Below, piece after piece: positions 19,935-30,350 of a stretch of 64,000 bases of DNA. Source of the stretch: Gracilaria domingensis (lineage: Eukaryota; Rhodophyta; Florideophyceae; Gracilariales; Gracilariaceae); NCBI GenBank assembly GCA_022539475.1, contig VCMS01000119.1, forward strand, positions 1 through 64,000, read 5' to 3'. How positions within the stretch are numbered: position 1 is the first letter of the stretch; each line of letters starts with the position of its first letter. The notes under the pieces were generated by a model that was not told the DNA's origin, made no database searches, and worked only from the letters and a program-made list of their open reading frames with translations. A program made the translations under genes and the position numbers.

Positions 19935-22137
19935 TAGTAAGTCTTCCTTGCTATATTATCTACTTTTAGCACTTTCTAACTTATCTTCATGTTCTTTTAT
20001 ATCATCTATCTCACTAAATACCATCATGATAGACGTCGTTCCTTGAAATTGCAATCTGCCTGGCTAACCATAAATTATGAATTCATGTTCTCCGTGCCTT
20101 CTTGACAGAAAATGTTGCCCGTGGTATTAATCGAGGTTTTACTGATCTACACCAGTCATTTTTCTGCACAAAAAATACCATTAGACAACAAAAATTTTAA
20201 AGATAAGCGCTGTGCAATACTGCGCATCCTACTTTGATTTTATAGAACTCTCTTCCTTTAGATCAACTTATTTTTATCAAATTTGAAATTCAGCAAAGAA
20301 CATTTTCTTTCATCACATGGCTTTGGAGACGATGTCTATATATCTTTTAAATCGTATATTAATAATAATTTTTGAAAAGTTTTGCCATCACTTCTTCCAA
20401 AACTAAATTAAAAAAGTATTTAACAATCCCAGATAAAAATATTGCATGAAACCTGGAACGTTTTTAAACATAATAGTTTAGATTTGTTTGTTTAAAATTA
20501 ATAATTGCTTTGAAAGAACGTCTATTTTTGAAAAACTTTTAACGAACTAGTTTTTTATTGACTACATTTAAGAAAGTTACTTTTAAAAGGTCATATACAG
20601 AATAATAGCTTTTAACAACCTTATAAACAAATAGAACTCACTAGTGAGCAAAAATGTTAAAAATTCAATGTTTTGCTTTATTGCAAGAATTATACAAAAA
20701 GTAACTCATGTCAAACTTTGGGTACTGTTTATTACATTTTATTCGTAATTTATTACAGTTTGTTTTTCAAAGCACTGATTAAACGACTATTAAAATATAT
20801 AGTGCAACGACAGGCTCGGTAGATTTTAATTTTGAAGCACTTGCATTCATCATTTTTATTACCTCCACATTCCAACCTATCTAATACAACCTTTTTAATC
20901 GTAATGGCTACTTGAACGATTTAGTTTTTATTTTTTGTTAAAGCATATTTTCTTAGGGTTTAATGCAAATCGTCTGAACTTGCGCACGCATGAACGCCGT
21001 CGCTTGACAGCTGTAGTGCTGTCAGCTGCAGATGGAAGTCACAGACGGTCACGATAACACCTCCGCAGTGCAAGGTTGAGGGCCACACACAGCAGCCATA
21101 GTCGGTAGCCACCTTCGTGTGCTTTTTGTGTGAGTTCAGGGTCCTGGGTTCGAACCCCGGCTCTGCTTTGCTCCCCTCTCGGTACAACACAACCGCCTTC
21201 TCAAGAAGGTGGATTGATCACTTTCTTGGATCTGTTTGAGCATCGTGCGGCCATCTTTCACCCAAGCACCATTTGCGGTTTTTCCTAACCTGCCCAGAAT
21301 AGTTGATCTTGTGGAGATGCAACTAGTGATTGGGACACACTCCCACGCATTGAATCAAACTAAACAAGCGTAAATAAACAAGCATCAGACGCCTTGCGAT
21401 CTTTGCGACTCAATAAAGGGTATTTCGTGCTCTCGACTCCCAATACACGGCAGGGCCTAGGAGGCAAAGACACACAGTCGAGTTCTTCATCGAAGCGATC
21501 GCTTCAAGTTGCACTCAGGCTAGATTCTTTCACCTCCTATTCTCTCTCTTTGCGATCACAGCAGCTTCACCTTCTGCATCTCTGAGAAGCTATTCCTGAA
21601 TACGGAGGTTGCTTTCAACGCTGCAGTCGACATGGACCGGACCGTGGTTGATCCTTCCCTAAAGATAGGAAGGAGGCAGGAGAAGAGGACCTGCGGCGGA
21701 TGCATTTAAGTTACAGACGAGCGGTTGCATTGATCGCTTCCTGAGCTACCGAAATGATGTATCACTCTGCAGCGTTTCAGTTGCTCCGCTTGAAAACCGG
21801 TTTTCCGCAATGGATGTTGAGGGACATGTGGTTGATGAGAAGCTCCAGGGGGGAAAAAAGAAGTGCGTCATCATCGATCGTGAAATTGTGGCTCTTTATA
21901 TATTATATATTATGTTTGGTAAAGCATAATGGTCATCGCGATTCGTTTTCGTTACCGATGACATGCTGTCCGACACAGCAGAGAAACTTCGTCCGGAAGT
22001 CCTGTCATAGTGACAAGTGTACGCTAGCTGGCGCGCATGATGTACACGAGAGAATAAGATTGTCATTATAGTAAGCAACGTAGTCAACAGCGTGGAACGC
22101 AGCCCCAACCACGTGAGAAAGCGTCATACACTGCGCC
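19935..22137. other. AT-rich intergenic region
   Basis: 19935-20950 is strongly AT-rich with no frame worth calling. At 20638 there is a 12-bp palindrome CTCACTAGTGAG. 21003-21030 holds a short hairpin (TGACAGC...GCTGTCA). 21082-21156 resembles a degenerate tRNA (see rejected items). 21190-22137 holds no supported gene. Confidence 0.5.
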
Positions 22138-23052
22138 ATGAGCCTCCCGCACGTCTCGGATGGCGTCCTCTTACCGCTGACCCAAATACTACTGCTACTG
22201 CTACTTGCTGTGAAGGCGGGGTGCGTGCGGACAGTGTGCGACGCGCGGCCGCTGCTCAAGCTGGAGGACGGCTTCGCGTCGACCGGCAGAGAGGGTCTGC
22301 GCGATGGGATACGTGAGCTGCAACAACTACTCACCGAGCATGGCTACCCTACCGACGTGGACGGCTTGTTCGGAGCCATGACCGAAGCGTCGGTACTGCA
22401 GCTGCAACATGATCACCATCTTCTGGAGGACGGGATCGTTGGAAGTCAAACGTGGGCTGTGCTGTGCACTGATTCCGCCGCTAGCACCCCGGACGGAGCG
22501 GTTTCAAACGCCGCCGCGCCCGCCTCCGCCTCCGAGCAAGCCGCCTCGCAGCTGGAAAGCAGCGCTTCGCCGGCGGCGCAGCCAGAAAGCAGTGCCACGC
22601 CAGACGCACAACCAGAGACCAGCGCGGCGCCGGTGGCGGGCACGGCCGACGTGGACTGCTCGCGATGGACGGTGCCCTCGCGCTCGCAGCGGGTGCCGCC
22701 GTTCGAAGCCACGCTTTCCGACGGCATGTGGCGCGCGTACCGCGGCCCGAGCGCCGAAGCGGCGTGCGCGCTGGAGGCGGTGTATGCAGGCGGCACGGCC
22801 GTGCGCGTGGAGGCGCGCTCGAAGCGGCTGGTGTACGTCGGGCAGGCGGAGGCGCGCGCGCGGGGGTGGATCTCGCGAAGCGCGGTGGAGGACGGCGCGA
22901 CGGAGGGCGGGGGCGCCGCTCTCGACGCGCTGGAGCTGGTGGGCGTCGTGGCCGGCGTGGTGAGCACGGCGGTGGCGCTGGTGGGCGCCGTCGCCGCCTT
23001 CGTGCAGCACCGGCGCGGGGGGAAGGTCGGGTGCGCCGCGTGTGTGTGGTAG
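22138..23052 (+). CDS. Secreted/membrane-anchored peptidoglycan-binding-like protein, 304 aa
   Basis: Single exon. A signal peptide at residues about 8-28 (run of Leu after VSDGVLLPLTQI) is followed at about 50-108 by a PG_binding_1-type module (GIRELQQLLTEHGYPTDVDG, LFGAMTEASVLQLQ, DGIVGSQTWAVL), a three-helix fold usually found in cell-wall hydrolases. A Ser/Ala/Pro/Gln linker at about 120-170 contains imperfect repeats of QPESSATP/QPETSAAP. Then comes a Cys-containing globular part (about 175-250) of unknown type, and a C-terminal hydrophobic helix (about 255-285) before a short basic tail (RRGGK), suggesting a type I membrane topology. No catalytic domain is attached, so binding to a wall polysaccharide is a guess. 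GC content climbs strongly after about 22480. Large frames on the opposite strand are shadows of this GC-rich sequence. Confidence 0.8.
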   Translation: MSLPHVSDGVLLPLTQILLLLLLAVKAGCVRTVCDARPLLKLEDGFASTGREGLRDGIRELQQLLTEHGYPTDVDGLFGAMTEASVLQLQHDHHLLEDGIVGSQTWAVLCTDSAASTPDGAVSNAAAPASASEQAASQLESSASPAAQPESSATPDAQPETSAAPVAGTADVDCSRWTVPSRSQRVPPFEATLSDGMWRAYRGPSAEAACALEAVYAGGTAVRVEARSKRLVYVGQAEARARGWISRSAVEDGATEGGGAALDALELVGVVAGVVSTAVALVGAVAAFVQHRRGGKVGCAACVW

Positions 23053-23675
23053 CCGAGAGTAGAACAGTGGGTATCGACACGCGATGACGGCCAGCAGGAA
23101 GCGCGCAACAAGATTATGACAGCGCATAATCAGAGCCGCGTGAGGCAATTTTTGCAACTATTTTGAACCCGATGCTACATTGTCATTCTGATCCGACACG
23201 TGCCACACTGTCGACATTCAATCGCGTCTGTTCCCGCCGAAGGACAACGCCCCAAGGAACTCTCCTCGTCAGGTCCCAGCAGTTATGAAGTAGAAGGCTA
23301 ACCCCCGCTCTGTGGCCTTTGTCGAACAGCATCCTGATGTGCCTACTCATCGATCCATATGATTGTACCTGGACCCCCCATTCTCTCTCAACATCAAAAC
23401 CAGCAACTGCACTTTTGCGTCCGGTCCACGACTCCTCAATTCGGACAGATGCGCTGGAGAGAAAAGATATATGCGCACTACTGAAACATATTAGCACAGT
23501 TCAGCGCTCAGGTAGCGGGTATGGCGAACAAAATAGGTCTCACAAGCCAGACATTCGTCATCAGCAATCAATGATTCTTTACTCGCACCGCATGGTTATT
23601 ACAGAGACTGAATGATAAGGTATGATGTCGTTACGCACTACGCACAGCCTTCGGACCGAGGTGACCTACCGTTGC
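23053..23675. other. Intergenic between two convergent genes
   Basis: No motif-bearing frame on either strand. It presumably holds the 3' ends of both neighbours. Confidence 0.45.
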
Positions 23676-25013
23676 TTAGCAACCTCGAACGAGAATGTTC
23701 TTGTACAACGTGGTAGAACTACCCGGATGACTCAAACTCTCGTCCCCGGTAACATGATCTATGAGGCTGAGCGAGCAATTGAAAGGACCACGCTGACAAA
23801 TACCAGGATGAAGTTCCAATCTCACTAAGCCAGTATTTTGCGAAGGCGAACTCTCAAAGATTGGAAGATTTAGTGTCGACACCCTCATCTTGAAGGCACA
23901 TCTCTGTTGCATACGATCAGGCGGCGGCATATGCAATGGATCGACCACTTCCGTATCAACAACGTAGAAATCTGCTCCAGGCCTCGATTGGTGAGCTCTG
24001 TTCCGCTTCCTCCGCACACGATCAACTGCCCCCCAAAGAATATACGCAGAGATATAGCTGACAACCTCACCATTCGTTTGCTCCGCAATCATACTCGCCT
24101 GACCAGCGGCTACTTCCTGCGGCTCGGTCGGCCCCAAACCGTTAGCGCAAGGCTGGACTGGGGCAAGATCTCCATCCAGTCCTGCACCACCTAAGCTAGC
24201 CGGTATCACCGAAATACCGCTCGTGAATCCGAATAAGGATCTGGAGACTTCGTCCCGATCGAACCCGAGAGAGCATTCCGGCTCTCGTCCTGGTGTATCA
24301 CCAATGAGCACAACAATTGTTCTCCACCCTCGAAGGGAAAGATCGCTTCGATATCGCTGAATGGATCTAAGGGCTGTCAACGTCGTGCGCACTCCATCGG
24401 GGAAGGTAGGAATGTTCTCCAGAGCACTGAGCGCCGATTGTACATCTTCCTCGGCTGCGGAAAGAACCTGAAGGCCCTTTTCGTCAAATGAATCCTCTCC
24501 ACCATATGCGGCAACAGCAACTTTAGCTGTGCCGTTAAGCTGTCTCACGAATGAGCTCAACTGGTTCTTAACGGCATCTAGACGGGGTTTGGTTGACTCG
24601 CTTGCGTCGATGAGAAGAACTACATCCAGATCGACACCCTTGAGATTCCAAGCGACATTGAACTCGACGGGAAAGTTAGGTCTGAGCCTGACCTCTCGGA
24701 CTCTAACTTCTCCATTGGGGCAGCTGTTTGACGAAGCAGCCTGTGGATTCAATGCACATTGGAAGTTTTCCGTAGAACATCTCCTATACAAGCATCCAAA
24801 TTGACGTTTGCTCTGACATTGCTTGTGCATGTCTAAGGAGTAGGCGGCGCACTGCGGCTCGAGTCCCCTCACATCGCAGGAGACGAAGGGAAAGGTTCTC
24901 ATGTTGCGACATTTGGGTCCATTGGGACCATCACCCTCAAGAATGAGATCGGCAGAGGAGAGAGAAGCAAGAAGGAGAAGAACGGAAAGGGCAAGAAGAT
25001 TTGAGGTTGTCTT
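23676..25013 (-). CDS. Secreted von Willebrand factor A domain protein; 5' end unresolved
   Basis: The first in-frame ATG is at 24902 (408 aa), but the same frame stays open upstream and encodes a good signal peptide (SNLLALSVLLLLASLSSA, roughly 24951-25004), so translation should begin further up. No in-frame ATG exists there: either a 5' intron supplies it (an ATG followed by GTGAGG lies at 25098-25090) or the start is non-standard or lost. The mature protein begins with a Cys-rich stretch (about ten Cys in 70 residues). It continues with a VWA domain bearing the MIDAS signature DASES after the strand VDLDVVLLI, the later TFPDGVRTTL and VVLIGDTPG segments, and a C-terminal Cys-containing beta-rich part. 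VWA domains bind ligands through a metal ion, so an extracellular adhesive role is plausible. Confidence 0.75.
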   Translation of the reverse strand, partial: KTTSNLLALSVLLLLASLSSADLILEGDGPNGPKCRNMRTFPFVSCDVRGLEPQCAAYSLDMHKQCQSKRQFGCLYRRCSTENFQCALNPQAASSNSCPNGEVRVREVRLRPNFPVEFNVAWNLKGVDLDVVLLIDASESTKPRLDAVKNQLSSFVRQLNGTAKVAVAAYGGEDSFDEKGLQVLSAAEEDVQSALSALENIPTFPDGVRTTLTALRSIQRYRSDLSLRGWRTIVVLIGDTPGREPECSLGFDRDEVSRSLFGFTSGISVIPASLGGAGLDGDLAPVQPCANGLGPTEPQEVAAGQASMIAEQTNGEVVSYISAYILWGAVDRVRRKRNRAHQSRPGADFYVVDTEVVDPLHMPPPDRMQQRCAFKMRVSTLNLPIFESSPSQNTGLVRLELHPGICQRGPFNCSLSLIDHVTGDESLSHPGSSTTLYKNILVRGC

Positions 25014-25076
25014 CTTTGGAATATGTCTTTGACTGGTTACGGGGAGAACACGTGCACAAGATAAAGCAGAGGAAGT

Positions 25077-25084
25077 CTTATATA
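25077..25084 (-). promoter_or_regulatory. TATA-like box upstream of the VWA gene
   Basis: Minus-strand TATATAAG about 65-75 bp upstream of the signal-peptide codons. If it is used, the transcript starts near 25050 and contains no in-frame ATG before 24902, which argues against the 5' intron model. Confidence 0.35.
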
Positions 25085-25098
25085 TCGTTCCTCACCAT

Positions 25099-25875
25099 AG
25101 ACAAGAGACTCCTATTCCCGGATCCTCGGTATATTATTTCCGATGTCTTGATGTGACAACGTGAAATACATGGGGAGAAATCAGCCACCTCTCAATATCA
25201 TTCATCATATATTGGCTGCTGTTTCGTATTACTAATCTCTGCAAGAGGAGAACCTCGCAAACCTGCAGTGCACTCCAGCACAAATGAGCACTTCGCCAGA
25301 GAAACAAACGCAACTGGTGAAATGTACCTTCGCATGCGTGATAGCAATACTATGCAACTGCAACAAGTTGTCGAGCTCGTGAGGTCAAACCCTACCGGCG
25401 GCTGCAAGAAGTGTTGTAAGAGAGGTGTAGTGCTCGGGCACCACCCTGAGGCTTCATACAAATCTGTAATTTGGAAAATAAGTGGATATGTATGCAATTA
25501 CATAGTTGGACTACATCATATCAAAGATGCACAATGTCCAAGGTCTTCCATCGAGAATGCTCTGTCCTCGGTGGTACGAGGGTATAGGATAGAACCGAAC
25601 AGAACAGAAAGGACCTGGAATGGCCATGAGAACGTCATCGATGTTCGCATGTTCGCACTTTCGGCTCAGCAAGAATGTGGTGAAGTACCGTCAACAATCA
25701 CGCTATTAGGCACATGGTGATTTACTTTGTCCTGAACACAACATTCTAGAACGATCCATTCGCTCTTCCTTGCGATCTGGATGTGGGATGAAGAGAGAGC
25801 TCCCTGTGTACAGAGATACCGAGAGCAATTCAGATTTTCGGAAATGCGGTTGTTCAATCACTGGAGTCACTCTCT
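25099..25875. other. Intergenic, split from 30625 onward by copia-1
   Basis: Only short frames (25268-25720 plus, 25666-25857 minus) without motifs. The pre-insertion continuation is at 30625. Confidence 0.4.
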
Positions 25876-25880
25876 ATGGC

Positions 25881-26149
25881 TACTAACAGTGCAGAAGGTT
25901 TTTACTCGAAGGTTAACCCACTAGATTTGGTGCGAGCCCTCCGAACATCAGCTTAAGTAAAGAACACGAACCAGTTCTTCGTCACAGATTCAACCTAAAC
26001 TATCCAAGATACTTCTAGAACAATAATATCTAATCTAACGTGAGAAAAGATACTTTCTTGTGAACAAAGATATTATTGTCTTACATAATAATTAACACAA
26101 AGTGATTCAGTATCTTCAAAGTGATAGAACGAACGAAAGATTATCAACA
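25881..26149 (-). repeat. copia-1 3' LTR
   Basis: 269 bp. The pol stop codon (26144-26146) falls just inside it. Confidence 0.93.
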
Positions 26150-26826
26150 CGCCCTCTCGTTCTGCACCTCAGAAGATGCTGACAAACCCATATTCCTTAT
26201 ATGACGGTCATGTAAGGCCCTGTTCAGACTCTTATTAAGAACATCCGCAGTCATTGAATGCGTCGGCAAGTACTCGAGGCGGACATTACCCTTTTGAACT
26301 TGATCCCGAACCAAATGAAAACGAACGTCGATGTGTTTGGTGCGCTCATTGCAAACATGTTCACCTGACAGTGCTAAAACACCTTGATCATCGCCATATA
26401 TCAAGGTATCCAGACTGATATCCAGCCCAAGTTCTTGCATCAGGCTTAGCAAGAAGAGACACTCGCGAAACGCATCAGCCATAGCCACATACTCTGATTC
26501 CACTGTAGACTGCGCAACGACGGACTGCTTCTTAAATTGGATGATATCGCCGCCCCTGAGAAAACAAACACAAATCCAGTAGTAGACTTCTGATCCGTGA
26601 GATCTCCAGCAAAATCTGCGTCACTGTACCCCGTAAGGTCGTCCTCTGTTCGGTGGTAAACCAGCCCCATTGCCTTCGTTCCCTTCAGATAGCGCAGCAC
26701 ACGCTTTGCAGCCTTCCAGTGTGCCGTACTGTGCCTATCCAGAAATCGAGACAGATAACCAACTGCAAAGGAAATGTCTGGTCGACAGGTGTTTGACAGA
26801 TGAAGTAGGACACCAACAAGCTCCCT
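26144..26826 (-). pseudogene. copia-1 RT end and RNase H, frameshifted
   Basis: Beyond the TAA the same frame continues (GVLLHLSNTCRPDISFAVGYLSRF region, then YLKGTKAMGLVY, SDADFAGD and TGFVFVFSG, the RNase H start). One frame change near 26550 moves it to the frame that ends at 26144 (VESEYVAMADAFRE, LALSGEHVCNERTKHIDVRFH, TADVLNKSL). Residues typical of copia RNase H are present, but no continuous protein can be made. Confidence 0.85.
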
Positions 26827-29634
26827 TTACGGTACGGTATGCACATTGACTTCTTCAGGAACACTGAGTCTCGTTCCAGATACAAAGGGCGTTGATACCG
26901 GTGCACAATTTTCCATGCCAAAGCGCGATAGTGTATCTTCAATTAAAGAAGAATTGTGCACCTTGATTGTACAGTTCATACCTTTCTCGATTGTCATGCC
27001 AAGGAACTTGCTATCTTCAGACTCAACGCGTAGATCCACATGTTGACGCAACTTTGCCACCAATAGTTGTATGTCTTCTTCCCTTCGTCCTGCAGCCAGT
27101 ACGTCGTCGACATATATCACCAGGATTATAGAGACTTGGCCACCATTCACGACAAAGTAAAGCGAGGGATCGACATTTGAAGCAACGGCTCCTAGGCTAA
27201 CCAGTATGGGATGCAGAAACTGTCTGAACGATCTGGATGCTTGCTTCAAGCCATAGATGGCCTTCTTCAACCTGTACACATAATTCTCTTTGCCTCGTAC
27301 TTCAAATCCTTGAGGTTGATCCATGTATACAACTTCCTTCAGTGTCCCATAGAGAAAGGCCGCTTTAATATCCAGTCTCACGAAGTGCATTCCCAGTTCC
27401 ACAATCAATGCAAATACCAAGCGAACAGTGGTATATTTGGCAACAGGAGCAAACACTTCTGAGTAGACGATTCCATACTGTTGCATAAAGCCCTTTGCAA
27501 CAATTCGAGCTCTATACCTAGTCACTTGACCGCCAGAGTTGCGCTTCCGGTCGTAGACCCACCGGCATGGAATGGGGCGAGATTGATGTGGTAACTCAAC
27601 CAGTTCCATAACATCTCTCCTCCTTAAGTTCTGCATTTCATTCCTCATAGCCTTGTGCCAATGTTCCCGCTCATCACCAGTGATTGCCTCTTCATACGAT
27701 CCAGGAACGTCTATGCCACAGGCACCCATTAGACAACGTAGCTGTAAAGCCAACATACTATCCGGAGTGTACCGCTCGGGGGCGCTGCGGTGCCTGCCTG
27801 ATCTTCGTGGCTCAGGTGGATAATGTGTAACCAGTTCTGGATCTACATTCCCAAACTCATCCAAGAACTCAAGTTGAGTTGCTTGGGTCACTTCTTCATC
27901 AGCAGTGCCTTCACTGGCAGTTGCAAAGTCATCATCTTCACCTATGGCGCCCCCAGGAGCCTCATCTGTCGTCTTCAGCTCTTCGTCAGCCATCTCACCA
28001 AACAGTTCAGTAATTACACCAGAGTTGATATCATCACCACTTCTCAAGTCCCATCCCAGCTTAGATTCATCAAACTGTACGTTACGAGATACAGAGAATG
28101 TACCACTTCCAGGATAAAATATCCTGTAAGAGTTTCCCCGCTCAAAACCAACGAGGATTCCTTTCGTGGCTCTGGGAGAAAACTTTCCTTCCCTACGAGG
28201 CTTTGGAATATGGACGTATGCCATTGAACCAAAAACCCTGATATGCGACAAATTTGGGCGACGCTTGAACACTGCTTCATAGGGAGTGCAGTCTTCTCCA
28301 GCTGCCGTAGAGTACATGACATTTCTGAGATAATTTGCGGTGCTGACTGCCTCCGCCCAAAGCTTGGGTCTCTGAGGAAATGATGAAAGGGCCAGAAGCA
28401 TAGTCCTCGCAGCATCGTTGAGAGTCCGATTCAACCTTTCTGCCTTACCATTAGACTCCGGACTGTAAGGGGCGACTGGTTCACTCCTTGTTCCTCGAGC
28501 AATTAGCCACGCTTGCAAGTCCGTTGACAAGTACTCCTTCGCATTGTCAAATCTGATTCGTTTGATCCGCTTCTCCGTCAAGGTTTCCAGTTCTAGCATC
28601 ATCTGTCGCACACTGTTCTGTACCTCAGAACGTTTCCGTATAAACTTGACCATGGAGTAGGCACTCTTATCGTCATATAAGGTGACATAATATCTAGAAC
28701 CACCAATGGAGGGTGTTCCAATAGGCCCCACTACATCACTATGGACTAGGTCTCCAGTTTCCAAACCATCAGAACTTTTCGAAGTGCTTATCCTCTTATC
28801 CCGAATTGACTTTGACATCTTGCAATCACTGCAAATGCCTAGTTTGGAAACAATTTTCACTGGTATGCCATCCACCAGACTAACAGTCTTTTGAATGTGT
28901 TCCTCGCAGGCATGCCTGAGACGATTGTGCCAAAGAGTAGACTGCTCCAATCTACCATTCGAGATAAGTGCCTTGTGATCCCTACCAGGCCTAATAGGCT
29001 TCCGTACAGCTTCATACAATCCTGAACTCTTCGACTCAATTCCAACGAGGTGCACTTCCGCCACATGAGGGTCTGACACCATAAAAACGTCTTTTTCCCT
29101 TCCAGACTCACTGCAGAACACGACAAAGAACCCCTTTTTCCTAATACATGATACTGAAAGAAGATTGAACTTAATGTCTGGGACCAACTGCACATTGGTC
29201 AAGATCAGAGATTTCTTCTTCCCATGCACAGTTGTGGTAACGGGAATATCTCCTTCTCCCAGCACATTAATCCGTTTACCATCTCCAACTTCAACAGTAT
29301 CACGATCAGATACGCGCAGGTTCTGAAAGAAAGAACGATCATTGCACATATGTGCAGTGGCACCGGAGTCAATGTACCACTTCGAGCTACGATCACTCTC
29401 ACCTGCGGCCATCATCAATGCCATGGCCACATTTGAAATACTCCCATTATCATCCCTCTTCTCACGCTGGTCATTCTTCGGGCCACGGTACCTCTTGCTT
29501 TCGGGATTATCAAAGCAGTGAATCTTCTTATGTCCGAGCTTCCCACAGTGGTAGCACCGGATTTTGGACTTATTCTTGGACCGATGGCCCACACTCAGAG
29601 CTTTGACAGTGTCAGTCTCCTGCTCCACGTCCAT
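26827..29634 (-). CDS. copia-1 Gag end, protease, integrase and RT (935 aa open frame)
   Basis: Continues in frame from Gag. CCHC knuckle CYHCGKLGHKKIHC near residue 28; protease WYIDSGATAHMC near 87; integrase zinc site (H..H...C..C, ending ICSDC) near 236-275; integrase core with LVHSDVVGPI, RFDNAKEYLS and SPESNGKAERLNR giving D, D, E; a hydrophilic spacer (about 540-620); and RT with WVYDRKRN, RLDIKAAFLYG, YGLKQASR and the catalytic box YVDD (IILVIYVDDVL, about 855). All catalytic motifs look intact. The frame ends prematurely at a TAA (26827-26829) where relatives have a continuous reading into RNase H (probably Tyr TAC to TAA). Confidence 0.9.
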   Translation of the reverse strand: MDVEQETDTVKALSVGHRSKNKSKIRCYHCGKLGHKKIHCFDNPESKRYRGPKNDQREKRDDNGSISNVAMALMMAAGESDRSSKWYIDSGATAHMCNDRSFFQNLRVSDRDTVEVGDGKRINVLGEGDIPVTTTVHGKKKSLILTNVQLVPDIKFNLLSVSCIRKKGFFVVFCSESGREKDVFMVSDPHVAEVHLVGIESKSSGLYEAVRKPIRPGRDHKALISNGRLEQSTLWHNRLRHACEEHIQKTVSLVDGIPVKIVSKLGICSDCKMSKSIRDKRISTSKSSDGLETGDLVHSDVVGPIGTPSIGGSRYYVTLYDDKSAYSMVKFIRKRSEVQNSVRQMMLELETLTEKRIKRIRFDNAKEYLSTDLQAWLIARGTRSEPVAPYSPESNGKAERLNRTLNDAARTMLLALSSFPQRPKLWAEAVSTANYLRNVMYSTAAGEDCTPYEAVFKRRPNLSHIRVFGSMAYVHIPKPRREGKFSPRATKGILVGFERGNSYRIFYPGSGTFSVSRNVQFDESKLGWDLRSGDDINSGVITELFGEMADEELKTTDEAPGGAIGEDDDFATASEGTADEEVTQATQLEFLDEFGNVDPELVTHYPPEPRRSGRHRSAPERYTPDSMLALQLRCLMGACGIDVPGSYEEAITGDEREHWHKAMRNEMQNLRRRDVMELVELPHQSRPIPCRWVYDRKRNSGGQVTRYRARIVAKGFMQQYGIVYSEVFAPVAKYTTVRLVFALIVELGMHFVRLDIKAAFLYGTLKEVVYMDQPQGFEVRGKENYVYRLKKAIYGLKQASRSFRQFLHPILVSLGAVASNVDPSLYFVVNGGQVSIILVIYVDDVLAAGRREEDIQLLVAKLRQHVDLRVESEDSKFLGMTIEKGMNCTIKVHNSSLIEDTLSRFGMENCAPVSTPFVSGTRLSVPEEVNVHTVP

Positions 29635-30282
29635 CGTGAGTGTGGCCTCCTTTGAAATTAAAAGAGCGAGTGACTCAGAAAGGGATTTGTCTGTTCCTCT
29701 GATGACGTCGGCTGTAACATTGAAATCTTCACGTAGACCTCAGAGTAACGCACGCGACTGTTCAGTCTCAGTTGTAGTGTAACCAACTCAACTCAAGTGC
29801 GATTCAATCTCCGAAAGCCTTGCCCTGAACTCTAACACAGTCTCCGAAGTCTTCATCTTCATCGCCTGATAGCGATCCAGGAAACCATCTCGACTGGCCT
29901 GTGACACAGCTTGGTGCTGCTCCTTCAATGTTTTCCACACTACTGCGGGGTCCCTTATCTCCATAACGGGTGCTACACAGGAATCATGCACCAACAGTAG
30001 TATAGTTGACAGAGCCACTTCTCTACGACGTAAGAACTTTGACACATCTTCACTGCTCTGTTCCGGTGGATGCTGGACACCTTCGACAATACCCCACAGG
30101 CCTTTGCTACGCAGGACCAACTCAAGCTTTCGGAACCAGAGAAAGTAGTTGGTAGAATTTAACAACGGCAACCTTATCTTCGTCACATCAACAAGAGACG
30201 TACGGTCTTCCATTTCCTCGTACATTCTCGGCGACAGGTAGAACAGAAACAAAACAGCACAAAGCGGTAGACAGATGAACAA
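29635..30282 (-). pseudogene. copia-1 Gag, interrupted by two in-frame TGA codons
   Basis: A Ty1/copia Gag N-terminal domain (LLNSTNYFLWFRKLELVLRS, then VVWKTLKEQ and FLDRYQAMKM) is open for 164 codons, then meets TGA at 29788-29790 and again at 29740-29742. The frame is otherwise continuous with pol (no shift), and the codons between the stops are typical Gag (TETEQSRALL, GLREDFNVTAD). CGA-to-TGA changes would explain both stops. The likely true start is a Met about 19-25 codons in, after a hydrophobic run that is probably not translated. Confidence 0.8.
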
Positions 30283-30336
30283 TGATTACGGTAAGAACAA
30301 GAAAGAAGATTGGAAACGAAGTAAAGTTGAGGAGGA

Positions 30337-30350
30337 CTGGGCCCATAACC
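30337..30350 (-). promoter_or_regulatory. Primer-binding site matching half tRNA-iMet
   Basis: The minus strand reads GGTTATGGGCCCAG directly after the LTR. This complements the anticodon arm of eukaryotic initiator tRNA-Met, the priming mode known for Drosophila copia and relatives. Confidence 0.8.

Noticed and set aside
21082-21156. 75-nt tRNA-like segment with a good T arm (CTGGGTTCGAACCCCGG)
   Set aside because: Acceptor arms pair at only about 4 of 7 positions and the D arm seems deleted. It may be a tRNA relic or the head of a SINE, but I cannot support a gene.
22446-23157. Long minus-strand and alternate-frame ORFs over the GC-rich gene
   Set aside because: Arg/Ala/Pro-rich shadows of the 22138-23052 gene caused by scarcity of stops at high GC.
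29740-29790. Programmed stop-codon readthrough in copia-1 gag
   Set aside because: Two TGAs 16 codons apart within Gag, upstream of the usual gag-pol junction, plus other lesions in pol, point to decay rather than recoding.
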